The notes under the pieces were generated by a model. It was given only the letters and a program-made list of their open reading frames with translations, was not told the origin of the DNA and searched no databases. A DNA stretch of 42,068 bases. Source: Enterococcus pseudoavium NBRC 100491. GTDB taxonomy: Bacteria; Bacillota; Bacilli; Lactobacillales; Enterococcaceae. Below, one piece after another: positions 7,232-14,858 of the stretch; position 1 is the stretch's first letter; each line of letters opens with the position of its first letter. Position numbers and translations under genes: made by a program. Location: positions 1-42,068 of the forward strand of contig NZ_BCQF01000023.1 in assembly GCF_001544295.1 (NCBI RefSeq). The letters are read 5' to 3'.

Positions 7232-7450
7232 ACACGCGAACGCTTAAACGCTGCCCAACAATTATTATGTACCAATTCAATCAATCAGTTGTCTGCGGCG
7301 ATGCATAACTTCCAATTTTTACAACATATTGACGGCCGAGAAGTGCGTGGACGTCAAGCAATCGCAGAACAATTGATGGAAGTCGAAGAATACCTACTGA
7401 TTGTTAAAAATCAAATACAAACTATTCGGAATTTATACAAGGAGAAATAA
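7224..7450 (+). pseudogene. Small ICE gene broken by a frameshift
   Basis: ATG 7224 follows AAAGGAG (7211-7217) and overlaps the end of the methyltransferase gene, as in a translationally coupled gene. The ATG frame stops after seven codons. One extra base near 7232-7234 would join it to the frame RERLNAAQQLL...LYKEK that ends at the stop at 7448-7450, just ahead of the next gene. The joined product would be about 75 residues and helical (EQLMEVEEYLLIVKNQIQTI). Function not recognised. A sequencing error or a true inactivation are both possible. Confidence 0.5.
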
Positions 7451-7452
7451 AA

Positions 7453-7860
7453 ATGGATAACACAATTCAAGTATACGTCACCAACCTTAGTCGATTTGAG
7501 TATGACGGACTAATTATTGCCGCTTGGTTCACCCTACCTGTTTCTTTGGATGAACTAAGAGAAAAGCTACAATTGGAAACAGATGAAAGTTATGAAATTG
7601 AAGATTGGGAAGCCCCTTTCCGATTAACAGACGATGGGGATATTCTCACACTCAATCGTTTAGCGCTTTTAATCGAGGAAAACTGTCACTATGACTTATT
7701 TCCTTATTTAGATGAATTGATTGACTTAGATGTCTTTGAATCTCATGAGGATGGCTTAAAGCGATTAAATCATTTCGAGCACTTTGAAGAAAAGCCAACT
7801 GATCCAGATATTTTGGAAGATACCTTTGAGTTATCCGATGGCACCTATTTTACCATTTAA
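7453..7860 (+). CDS. Short ArdA-like antirestriction protein
   Basis: A 135-residue acidic protein. Its N-terminal half (IQVYVTNLSRFEYDGLIIAA, then WFTLPVSLDELREKLQL) parallels the start of the full-length ArdA at 14225 (MQVYISNLGKYNEGEIVGAW). ArdA proteins mimic DNA and block type I restriction enzymes. This copy is about 30 residues shorter and its C-terminus lacks the usual ETGxLGEVPxxLQNYIDY segment. It may be a diverged paralogue with another target. It follows AAGGAG with good spacing and is ended by the hairpin at 7861. Confidence 0.65.
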   Translation: MDNTIQVYVTNLSRFEYDGLIIAAWFTLPVSLDELREKLQLETDESYEIEDWEAPFRLTDDGDILTLNRLALLIEENCHYDLFPYLDELIDLDVFESHEDGLKRLNHFEHFEEKPTDPDILEDTFELSDGTYFTI

Positions 7861-7898
7861 AGCAGTTTGACTAATCCAATAGTTGAGCTGCTTTTTTG
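7861..7898 (+). terminator. Putative terminator after the ArdA-like gene
   Basis: AGCAG pairs with CTGCT around an internal imperfect stem, followed by TTTTTT. Confidence 0.55.
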
Positions 7899-7918
7899 TT
7901 TGGAAAGGAAGTGTATCA

Positions 7919-7993
7919 ATGAGGAAAATCTCACGTTCCCCGCCGATCACAACAACAATTTTTAAGCTTATTTCAATACAAAATTTTGAATGA
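7919..7993 (+). CDS. Possible 24-residue leader peptide before orf23
   Basis: ATG 7919 follows GGAAAGGAAG with suitable spacing and reads MRKISRSPPITTTIFKLISI and four more residues before a stop. It could be a leader peptide for the transfer operon. Support is limited to the ribosome binding site and position. Confidence 0.3.
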   Translation: MRKISRSPPITTTIFKLISIQNFE

Positions 7994-8007
7994 AAAGAGG
8001 AAAAACA

Positions 8008-8322
8008 ATGGAATTAAAACACGTAGTACCGATTATGAAAGACACATTTGGACACTTAGAATTTGCGGGCGAAGGAAATGTTGAACAACGACGCATCAAT
8101 GGTCGTTTAGCTACTGTTTCTCGTAGCTATAACCTATATTCAGATATACAACGTGCTGATGATATTGAGGTGATTTTACCTCATACAGCCGGAGAAAAAT
8201 TCTTTGAAGTGGAAGAATCGGTCAAATTGATTAACCCACGCATTATCGCAGAAGGTTATAAGATTGGCGAACGAGGATTCACGAATTACATTTTACATGC
8301 AGACGATATGGTCAAAGCCTAA
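8008..8322 (+). CDS. DUF961 protein (Tn916 Orf23 type)
   Basis: A 104-residue protein: DTFGHLEFAGEGN, SRSYNLYSDIQRADDIEVIL and VKLINPRIIAEGYKIGERGF match the DUF961/YdcP proteins that open the Tn916 transfer operon. In ICEs these precede the FtsK-like coupling protein; their molecular role is not well defined. The ATG at 8008 is chosen because it follows AAGAGGAAAAACA and begins the conserved MELKHV. It is followed 15 bases later by a paralogue, forming the usual orf23-orf22 pair. Confidence 0.88.
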   Translation: MELKHVVPIMKDTFGHLEFAGEGNVEQRRINGRLATVSRSYNLYSDIQRADDIEVILPHTAGEKFFEVEESVKLINPRIIAEGYKIGERGFTNYILHADDMVKA

Positions 8323-8337
8323 AGGAGGAAAATACAC

Positions 8338-8703
8338 ATGAGATTAGCACAAGGAATTATTATCGACAAAGAAAAAACGTTTGGACGGTTGAAATTTTCT
8401 GCACTACGTCGGGAAGTTTTTCTAAACAATGAAGATGGCAGTGTATCAACTGAAGTCAAAGAACGAACCTATGATTTAAAATCACGTGAACAAGGACGAA
8501 TGATTCAAGTCAGTATTCCCGCTTCAATTCCATTACGAGAATTTGATTACAATGCTGAAGTGGAATTAATCAACCCAATCGCAGACACCGTAGCCAATGC
8601 GACTTATCGTGGGGCGGATGTTGATTGGTACATTAAGGCCGATGATTTGGTTCTAAAGAATAAAACCACACCGAAAATTGAGCCAAAGAATAAACAGGGA
8701 TAG
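8338..8703 (+). CDS. DUF961 protein (Tn916 Orf22 type)
   Basis: A 121-residue paralogue of the preceding gene with KTFGRLKFSALRRE, TYDLKSREQGRMIQVSIPAS and AEVELINPIADTVANATYRG. AAAGGAGG lies just before the ATG. Conserved partner of orf23 in Tn916-family ICEs and cotranscribed with the coupling ATPase 3 bases downstream. Confidence 0.88.
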   Translation: MRLAQGIIIDKEKTFGRLKFSALRREVFLNNEDGSVSTEVKERTYDLKSREQGRMIQVSIPASIPLREFDYNAEVELINPIADTVANATYRGADVDWYIKADDLVLKNKTTPKIEPKNKQG

Positions 8704-8706
8704 CCC

Positions 8707-10083
8707 ATGAAACTCTTACAAAGAAAAGGAAAACGAATCAGACCAAGCGATAAACACTTGGTCTTTCAGTTTTTCTTTGGTGCTATATTAAGTTGTTGGT
8801 TACTTGCATTTTTTCCCTTTCATCTGGCTTTTTTCAGTCGAACTACTTGGCAACTAGAGGAATTTAAACAACACTTTTTCAGTCCCTATGGTAGTCTATC
8901 ACTCGTCTTCTCACTTCTTACTGTTGGTTTTCTCCTCTATTTACTGTATCGGTATGGGTTCGATTATTACAAGAGTTTAACCCATCGTCAAAAACTCGCT
9001 CGAATGATTCTAGAAAACGGATGGTTAGAAACAAAACAAGTGGAAGAATTTCAACTCTTTGAAGATTCCCCTGCTAAAAAGAAAGAAAAAATCAGCTACT
9101 TTGCTAAGTTCTACTATCGAATGCACAACGGACTGATTGTTATTACTGTTGAAATCACATTAGGTAAATACCAAGATCAATTGTTACGCTTAGAGAAGAA
9201 ATTGGAATCAGGCTTGTACTGTGAGCTAGTCGATAAAGAACTCAAAGACTCTTTTGTGGAATACACCCTACTCTATGACACGATTGCCAATCGAGTTTCA
9301 ATTGAAGAGGTTTCTGTGAAAGATGGGGCTATGCAATTGATGAAAAATTTGGCGTGGGCTTTCGATTCTTTGCCTCATATGTTGATTGCAGGTGGAACCG
9401 GTGGTGGGAAAACGTATTTCATTCTTACGATTATTGAGTCCCTTCTTCAAACCAACGCCAAGCTGTTTATCCTTGATCCCAAAAATGCCGATTTAGCGGA
9501 CTTAGGAACAGTGATGGATAATGTCTATTACCAAAAAGAAGAAATATCTGCATGTATCGATGATTTTTATGCTCGCATGATGGCGCGTAGTCTCGATATG
9601 AAGAAAATGCCTCATTATAAAACAGGCGAAAATTACGCTTATCTAAACCTAGAACCAAACTTCCTTATTTTTGATGAGTATGTGGCGTATATGGAAATGT
9701 TGAGTGCTAAAGAAAATATGGCAGTCATGAATAAATTAAAACAAATCGTCATGTTAGGTCGGCAAGCGGGATTCTTTATTATCTTGGCTTGTCAGCGACC
9801 GGATGCAAAATACTTACAAGATGGGATTCGTGATCAGTTTAATTTTCGTGTGGCACTTGGGCGTATGAGTGAGCTTGGGTATTCCATGATGTTTGGAGAT
9901 GTCGATAAAGATTTCTTTTTAAAACAAATTAAAGGCCGAGGATATGTAGATGTTGGAACCAATGTCATTAGCGAATTCTACACACCACTTGTTCCTAAAG
10001 GACATGATTTTTTAGAAACGATTGGTGCCTTGTGTCACTCGAAACCATTAGTAAAAAAGGAGGAATCTGAAGATGGAGTTTGA
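8707..10083 (+). CDS. FtsK/SpoIIIE-family DNA translocase, coupling protein (Tn916 Orf21 type)
   Basis: A 458-residue membrane-bound ATPase that should deliver the relaxase-DNA complex to the transfer channel. Two N-terminal membrane segments (about residues 20-45 and 60-85) precede the motor domain. Walker A is AGGTGGGKTYF (about residues 228-238), Walker B is in LEPNFLIFDEYVAYMEM, and ILACQRPDAKYLQDGIRDQF is the conserved FtsK-like sensor region. The ATG at 8707 is only 3 bases after the previous stop, so it is probably translationally coupled. Its end overlaps the next gene. Confidence 0.92.
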   Translation: MKLLQRKGKRIRPSDKHLVFQFFFGAILSCWLLAFFPFHLAFFSRTTWQLEEFKQHFFSPYGSLSLVFSLLTVGFLLYLLYRYGFDYYKSLTHRQKLARMILENGWLETKQVEEFQLFEDSPAKKKEKISYFAKFYYRMHNGLIVITVEITLGKYQDQLLRLEKKLESGLYCELVDKELKDSFVEYTLLYDTIANRVSIEEVSVKDGAMQLMKNLAWAFDSLPHMLIAGGTGGGKTYFILTIIESLLQTNAKLFILDPKNADLADLGTVMDNVYYQKEEISACIDDFYARMMARSLDMKKMPHYKTGENYAYLNLEPNFLIFDEYVAYMEMLSAKENMAVMNKLKQIVMLGRQAGFFIILACQRPDAKYLQDGIRDQFNFRVALGRMSELGYSMMFGDVDKDFFLKQIKGRGYVDVGTNVISEFYTPLVPKGHDFLETIGALCHSKPLVKKEESEDGV

Positions 10084-10357
10084 TGATTGCATTTATCGTT
10101 TGTATGAACTTTCAAGAACTGAGAATGAAGAATTACAACAACGTTTTCACTCTCTAGCTTCTGATGTCAGTAAAAATGGGATTACTGGTTTAGTCCCTAT
10201 CGAAGAAGGCGGCATTACAGATGGCGTTCCACTCACTGTGGTTCTATCTATCTTACAATCAGGGTTAGAACTAGCCACCTCTCCTTTTGACCGGACAAAA
10301 ATTGAAGCCTTGTATAATGACTTACTTTCAGAAGGTATCGATGGCTATACGAAATAG
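10073..10357 (+). CDS. Small acidic ICE protein, unknown function
   Basis: A 94-residue protein starting at ATG 10073, within the end of the coupling ATPase gene and preceded by AAGGAGG. It is acidic, soluble and predicted mostly helical (MEFDDCIYRLYELSRTENEE). I do not recognise the family. Overlap with orf21 puts it in the same transfer operon. Confidence 0.7.
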   Translation: MEFDDCIYRLYELSRTENEELQQRFHSLASDVSKNGITGLVPIEEGGITDGVPLTVVLSILQSGLELATSPFDRTKIEALYNDLLSEGIDGYTK

Positions 10358-10425
10358 CACGGATAGAAGCGGAATTTTTAAACAAACTGCGGTATAGTTA
10401 ATGTAACAAGATGGGAGGAATTGCC

Positions 10426-10764
10426 ATGTCTCACTTTACCCGTACTGTTTTTACCAGTTTGCATCCAGCCTATTTGATCCGTCAGTATATCTTTAGTGGT
10501 ATTGTCACTGCGTTTTTCTATTTTTCAAGTCCTGATACTGCCCCTACTTCATTTTATGTCTTTTTAGGATTAAACTTTCTTCTCTATCCATTTGCTATGT
10601 TTGTTTATGATTCGATTGTCTCTCTTTTAATGGGGAATAATGTGTGGATTACCAGTGGCATTTTTGCCTTCATTTGGGGCTTCATCAAAATTTTATTAAT
10701 TTACTTCTTTAGTGTTTTGATTGCGCCAATTGGCATCCTTATTCTGTATTTTACAAATCGTTAG
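10426..10764 (+). CDS. Small integral membrane protein of the transfer region
   Basis: A 112-residue protein with three or four hydrophobic segments (QYIFSGIVTAFFYF, FYVFLGLNFLLYPFAMFVY, and the C-terminal IKILLIYFFSVLIAPIGILI). ATG 10426 follows GGGAGG with good spacing, so the in-frame start at 10411 is rejected. It lies between the coupling protein and oriT. Function not recognised; an accessory of the conjugation membrane complex is possible. Confidence 0.7.
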   Translation: MSHFTRTVFTSLHPAYLIRQYIFSGIVTAFFYFSSPDTAPTSFYVFLGLNFLLYPFAMFVYDSIVSLLMGNNVWITSGIFAFIWGFIKILLIYFFSVLIAPIGILILYFTNR

Positions 10765-10951
10765 AGAATTAGATTATAAAGGTCTTCCATTCGTCCCGTA
10801 GAAAAGATGTGAAGGATCGAAGGAGCCTGTGACTGATACTTTATATCTTTTAGAGGGGAAACATGAGCGTAGTCGAATGTATAAAATCAAGAATATCAAC
10901 AATTTCACTGCCCATTAGTGGAAAGAACAACGTAATAAACGGAACACAGAC
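10765..10951. other. Intergenic stretch leading into oriT
   Basis: About 190 bp between the membrane protein gene and the oriT hairpins. Short frames on both strands cross the oriT hairpins and are not credible genes. No terminator seen. Confidence 0.4.
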
Positions 10952-11055
10952 AGAAAAAGTCATGACGGCAGCGCATAAGTCATGGCTTTTTCTTATCTGG
11001 TGGGTGTGGCTTGCCACGCCCACCTTGATTAACCCCCCCATTCTAACAGGGGGGT
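10952..11055. other. oriT: Origin of transfer (oriT)
   Basis: Three inverted repeats in a row: AGAAAAAGTCATGAC with its partner ending at 10993 (one mismatch); GGTGGGTGTGGC with GCCACGCCCACC at 10999-11024 (one mismatch); and a 24-base repeat at 11032-11055 with a C7 arm, the centre ATTCTAACA and a G6 arm. The last has the form I recall for the nick region of ICEBs1 and Tn916 oriT (C-run, CTAACA, G-run). In Tn916 oriT lies just upstream of the relaxase gene; here an IS110 element now lies between them. Confidence 0.85.
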
Positions 11056-11124
11056 AGAAATACAAAAATAATAAGCAATAAAGGCTTAGGAACTTTGATA
11101 CAACAAACTTTCTATCGCTTTATG

Positions 11125-11162
11125 AGGTGTCAACTTTTTTTGAATAGTTGACATCTTTTTTG
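11125..11162. terminator. Terminator after oriT
   Basis: AGGTGTCAACT pairs with AGTTGACATCT (one mismatch), followed by a T run. It would stop readthrough from the oriT side, before the inserted IS. Confidence 0.75.
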
Positions 11163-11281
11163 TTCACTCAAAAAAGAAAGACTAACTATAAGAAGTCAAG
11201 TAAAGAATAAAAGAATTAGTCCAAAATTTAATAACAAAAAAGTGCATAACAAATAAGAGAAAGCAAAGGTATTTTTTTGAG

Positions 11282-12466
11282 TTACATTCGTATTTCGTAA
11301 GGTTCGTTCTTTTTGAGAATCGCATGAACGATGTAACATAACTTTCTGGAAACTGCTCCAAGAGCTGTGAGGTGGTGTTTCCCTTCAGAACGTTTCTTTT
11401 CATAGAAGGCTTTAAGAACAGGATCATGTTGTACTGCAATTAAAGCAGCTGAAAACAATGCTTTTCTAAGATAAGGAGAGCCACGTTTACTCATCACATT
11501 ATGTGTTGCTTGATATTGACCAGACTGAGAAACAGTTGCGTCTAACCCAGCGTATGCGACTAATTTTGTAGGATTGGAAAATTTACTAATGTCTCCAATT
11601 TCCCCAAGAATAGTAGCGCCATTGATTGGTCCGATCCCTGGGATCGTTTCAATGACAGAATGCAGAGCAGCCATGATTTTTTTGATTTCAGTTTCAGTAT
11701 TTTTAATCTGTAGTTCCAGAAATTTAAGTTGTTCGATCATTGAACGTAATTGGAAAGTAAAGGTCTCTTGAGCAAAAGTAATCCCAAAAGACCGACTAGC
11801 TGCATTTTTTAAAGCGTTAGCTTTTTCTATCCCTAAACGATTGCGACTCGCATCGCTAAGTAATTTCGCAAGGGTATCTGCAGAGATCTCATTGAGTGTT
11901 TCAGGAGAACTAAATTCAAGTAAAAGTTCTTTTGATGCTTTACCAAAAACGCCTGCTTTACCGAAAACTGTGTCATATTCAGGGAAAACCTGGTCTAATA
12001 CAGCAATGATTTTTCGTTTAAAGTCACTCGCTGTTCCAACTAGATACGTACGATAGCGGGAAAGTTGTTTAAGAGAAAAAATATTTTCGTCAGAGAGTGT
12101 AGTTTCAACAAAGGAACCGAAGCGAATCAGATCTGCAATTAAAACAGAATCAATAATATCATTCTTACGTTTTCGAATCTCTGTTCCTTTACGCCACCCA
12201 TCCGTTTGGATGGGGTTAAGAACATGGATTAAAAAATTTTTTTCATGTAAGAATGAAAAAACGGCTAACCAATAATGACCGGTAGCTTCCATACCTACAG
12301 TAAAATCATCTGGTAAAGAAGAAAAGTCATGAATTTTTCCAAGAAATTTTTCTCCACCTTCAATGGTATTTGGAAAAGAAAATCCTTTAAGAACAACCTT
12401 TCCTTCATCATTCATGATCGAAGCGACATGAGAACGTTTCCCAATATCAATCCCAATATAGAACAT
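11282..12466 (-). CDS. IS110-family transposase (DEDD recombinase)
   Basis: A 394-residue protein with the N-terminal RuvC-like DEDD domain: FYIGIDIGKRSHVA (first Asp), VGMEATGHYWLAVF (Glu), and RKRKNDIIDSVLIADLIRFG (last two Asp). The C-terminal Tnp2 domain has IPGIGPINGATILGEIGDIS, the catalytic-serine region DATVSQSGQYQAT and KRGSPYLRKALFSAAL. Start taken at ATG 12466, preceded by AAGGCGG. Length is normal and the frame is intact, so the element may be active. IS110 recombinases use a bridge RNA encoded beside the gene. Confidence 0.93.
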   Translation of the reverse strand: MFYIGIDIGKRSHVASIMNDEGKVVLKGFSFPNTIEGGEKFLGKIHDFSSLPDDFTVGMEATGHYWLAVFSFLHEKNFLIHVLNPIQTDGWRKGTEIRKRKNDIIDSVLIADLIRFGSFVETTLSDENIFSLKQLSRYRTYLVGTASDFKRKIIAVLDQVFPEYDTVFGKAGVFGKASKELLLEFSSPETLNEISADTLAKLLSDASRNRLGIEKANALKNAASRSFGITFAQETFTFQLRSMIEQLKFLELQIKNTETEIKKIMAALHSVIETIPGIGPINGATILGEIGDISKFSNPTKLVAYAGLDATVSQSGQYQATHNVMSKRGSPYLRKALFSAALIAVQHDPVLKAFYEKKRSEGKHHLTALGAVSRKLCYIVHAILKKNEPYEIRM

Positions 12467-12474
12467 AATTATAC

Positions 12475-12665
12475 CGCCTTCATAAGAATTTGGATTGAAA
12501 TCCACTCAACTGAAAAGCGTTACTACCTTGTTCTAGATACGGAGTAAAGCCTAGAGGCTTTCAACATCTAACTCATTCGTAAACAGCTAAACAGAGAGAG
12601 GTGTCAGTCTTTCGATGACGAGTTCATAGACTCAAGGAGAAAACGACATAGCCTCTCAATCCAGT
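12475..12665 (-). ncRNA. Candidate bridge RNA region of the IS110 element
   Basis: The 5' flank of the transposase gene is where bridge RNAs of the IS110 subgroup are encoded. It contains a perfect hairpin AAAGCC-TAGA-GGCTTT at 12546-12561 and a longer nested structure: GAGAGG (about 12595) with CCTCTC (about 12655), enclosing AGTCT and AGACT arms around an unpaired loop. Such internal loops would be guide positions. Boundaries and guide assignment are not determined. Confidence 0.45.
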
Positions 12666-12782
12666 AATTATATTATCTCAAATTTATTGAGTTAATACCT
12701 AATGAAAAATAACAATGGTTCATAAGGTTATCCACTAAAATCGGAAGATTAAAACCTTAAATATAATATACAAGGAGAAGTT

Positions 12783-13973
12783 GTGTTGATAAACCTCAAA
12801 CAACAAGTATTAGAACTAAAAGAACGGAGAAAAAACTATGGTGTATCGCAAAATAAACTAGCTACTGCAGTTGGTATCTCAAGACAATACCTTAGTGAAA
12901 TTGAAACAGAAAAAGTCGTTCCTTCCAGTGAGTTACTTTCAGAATTAGATGTTCTGCTCGAACGTTTCAATCCAGAGTTACCCTTGGAAATGCTATTCGA
13001 CTATGTACGGATTCGATTTCCAACCACTAATCCAGAAGGAGTGATCGAGAATATCTTAAAACTAAAAATGAAGTATATGTTACATGAGGAATACGCTTTT
13101 TACTCGTATGAGGAACAATATGTTTTTGGTGATATCGCGGTCATGGTATCTCATGATATTGAAAAAGGTATTCTCGTAGAAATGAAAGGCAAAGGCTGTC
13201 GGCAATTTGAACATTTTTTGTTGGCACAACGAAGAACGTGGGTAGACTTCTTCCTAGATGTCTTTGCAGTAAATGGTGTTTATAAACGTTTGGATTTAGC
13301 GATTAACGATAAAGTCGGCTTATTAAATATTCCAGAACTCACGCGTAAATGTCAGAACGAAGAATGTATTTCTGTCTTTCGTAGCTTTAAAAATTATCGT
13401 TCAGGTGAATTGGTTCGCCAACATGAAAAAGCTGATATGGGTGATACGTTGTATATTGGTTCGCTAAAATCAGAAGTCTATTTTTGTATCTATCAAAAAG
13501 ATTATGAGCAATATGTAAAACTTGGGATTCCATTAGAAGAGAATCCAGTCAAAAATCGTTTTGAGATTCGTTTGAAAAATGAACGTGCCTTACACGCAGT
13601 GATTGATTTATTAAACAATGGAAACGTTGGCGAAACGACCTTCTCCATTATCAACCGATATATTCGGTTTGTGGATAAAGATTCCAACAAACGTCGTAGT
13701 CAATGGAAAATTAATGCGGATTGGGCATTTTTCCTAGGAGAAAATCAGCGAAAACTAAAACTAACTTCAGAACCTGAACCCTATTCGTTTGACCGAACCT
13801 TGAATTGGTTGTCACGACAAGTCATTCCTACCTTAAAATTAGCAATGAAAATCGACAAACTCAATCAAACGAGTGTCATCCAAAATATGATTGATTATGC
13901 GGAATTATCGGATCGTCAGAAAAAGATTTTACAACAACAAACCCTTCCTGTAGAGGAAGTTATTATTAATTAA
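12783..13973 (+). CDS. Relaxase/replication initiator (Tn916 Orf20 type, MobT, Rep_trans)
   Basis: About 396 residues. Residues 10-60 form an Xre-type HTH (YGVSQNKLATAVGISRQYLS). The rest matches the Rep_trans-type relaxases of Tn916 and ICEBs1 (NicK): WVDFFLDVFAVNGVYKRLDL, NDKVGLLNIPELTRKC, DTLYIGSLKSEVYFCIYQKD and VKNRFEIRLKNERALHAVID. It nicks oriT, attaches to the 5' end and also starts rolling-circle replication of the excised ICE. AAGGAG at 12773-12778 serves either GTG 12783 or TTG 12786. Normally next to oriT, it is now separated from it by the IS110 insertion and has about 100 bp of AT-rich upstream DNA. Confidence 0.9.
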   Translation: MLINLKQQVLELKERRKNYGVSQNKLATAVGISRQYLSEIETEKVVPSSELLSELDVLLERFNPELPLEMLFDYVRIRFPTTNPEGVIENILKLKMKYMLHEEYAFYSYEEQYVFGDIAVMVSHDIEKGILVEMKGKGCRQFEHFLLAQRRTWVDFFLDVFAVNGVYKRLDLAINDKVGLLNIPELTRKCQNEECISVFRSFKNYRSGELVRQHEKADMGDTLYIGSLKSEVYFCIYQKDYEQYVKLGIPLEENPVKNRFEIRLKNERALHAVIDLLNNGNVGETTFSIINRYIRFVDKDSNKRRSQWKINADWAFFLGENQRKLKLTSEPEPYSFDRTLNWLSRQVIPTLKLAMKIDKLNQTSVIQNMIDYAELSDRQKKILQQQTLPVEEVIIN

Positions 13974-13986
13974 AGGAGAATGTGTG

Positions 13987-14208
13987 ATGAACTTTGGACA
14001 AAATTTATATAATTGGTTTCTTTCCAATGCGGAATCATTAGTATTAATGGCAATTGTTGTGATTGGTGTGTATTTAGGTTTTAAAAGAGAATTTTCTAAA
14101 TTGATTGGCTTCTTGATCATTGCCTTAATTGCGGTTGGCTTGGTATTTAATGCTGCTGGTGTAAAAGATGTCTTATTGAATCTTTTCAATCGTATTATCG
14201 GTGCTTAG
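13987..14208 (+). CDS. Small membrane protein (Tn916 Orf19 type)
   Basis: A 73-residue protein with two membrane helices (SLVLMAIVVIGVYLGF and LIGFLIIALIAVGLVFNAAG). Matches the short protein between relaxase and ArdA in Tn916. ATG 13987 follows AAAGGAG. Probably an accessory transfer protein; its exact role is not known to me. Confidence 0.8.
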   Translation: MNFGQNLYNWFLSNAESLVLMAIVVIGVYLGFKREFSKLIGFLIIALIAVGLVFNAAGVKDVLLNLFNRIIGA

Positions 14209-14224
14209 AAGGGAATGAAACCAA

Positions 14225-14725
14225 ATGGATATGCAAGTTTATATCTCCAACTTAGGAAAATACAACGAAGGCGAAATAGTCGGTGCTTGGTTCCAACCAC
14301 CTATTGATATGGAAGAGGTCAAAGAAAAAATTGGATTGAATGATCAATACGAAGAATATGCAATTCATGATTATGAGTTGCCTTTTGAAATTGGTGAATA
14401 CACACCCATTTCAGAAATTAATCGATTATGTGCCTTAATTGAAGAGATTGAGGACACAGAAATTTTGAAAGAATTAAAAGAAATTCAGAGCATGTGGTTT
14501 TCTAGTTTAGAAGACTTGATTGAACACAAAGACGATATTATCTGTTATTCAGATTGTGATTCAATGGAAGATGTAGCGACTTATTATGTGGAGGAAACAG
14601 GCCAACTTGGTGAAGTTCCTTCTAACCTTCAAAATTATATTGACTATCAATCACTTGGACGAGATATGGAGTTGGAAGGGAACTTTTTAGTTACGAGTAA
14701 TGGGGTGTTTGAATATTTAGGATAG
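14225..14725 (+). CDS. ardA: Antirestriction protein ArdA (Tn916 Orf18 type)
   Basis: A 166-residue, strongly acidic protein of the usual ArdA length. MQVYISNLGKYNEGEIVGAW, EEYAIHDYELPFEIGEY, and EETGQLGEVPSNLQNYIDYQ are family hallmarks. ArdA mimics bent B-form DNA and inhibits type I restriction enzymes, helping the ICE establish in a new host. It lies directly upstream of the inserted Hachiman-like genes, at the normal orf18 position. Confidence 0.93.
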   Translation: MDMQVYISNLGKYNEGEIVGAWFQPPIDMEEVKEKIGLNDQYEEYAIHDYELPFEIGEYTPISEINRLCALIEEIEDTEILKELKEIQSMWFSSLEDLIEHKDDIICYSDCDSMEDVATYYVEETGQLGEVPSNLQNYIDYQSLGRDMELEGNFLVTSNGVFEYLG

Positions 14726-14805
14726 CATAGAAAAATCTAGCATACATCCTAATATTTACTAATCTTTTATATAAACAATTTCTTTCTGTTATAAAACAAT
14801 TAATA

Positions 14806-14848
14806 CCCTTTTAAAATTAATGATATAATGTTATTAATTTTAAAAGGG
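14806..14848 (+). promoter_or_regulatory. Perfect 16-bp inverted repeat over the promoter and ribosome binding site of the Hachiman-like operon
   Basis: CCCTTTTAAAATTAAT (14806-14821) is mirrored at 14833-14848 across an 11-base spacer that contains the -10-like TATAAT (14824-14829). The right arm includes AAAAGGGG, the ribosome binding site of hamA. A repressor bound here would block transcription; the left arm would lie upstream of the transcript, so a DNA operator is more likely than an RNA hairpin. Confidence 0.6.
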
Positions 14849-14858
14849 GTTGAGTTTT

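Larger units (their letters stand above)
11165..12680 (-). mobile_element. IS110-family insertion sequence (ends approximate)
   Basis: A single transposase gene on the minus strand with about 115 bp on its 3' side and about 200 bp on its 5' side before ICE sequence resumes. IS110 elements lack clear terminal inverted repeats, so the ends are not visible without an empty-site comparison. It separates oriT from the relaxase gene. Confidence 0.75.

Noticed and set aside
10850-11065. Open frames across oriT on both strands
   Set aside because: They cover the oriT inverted repeats, lack good ribosome binding sites and show no recognisable protein features.
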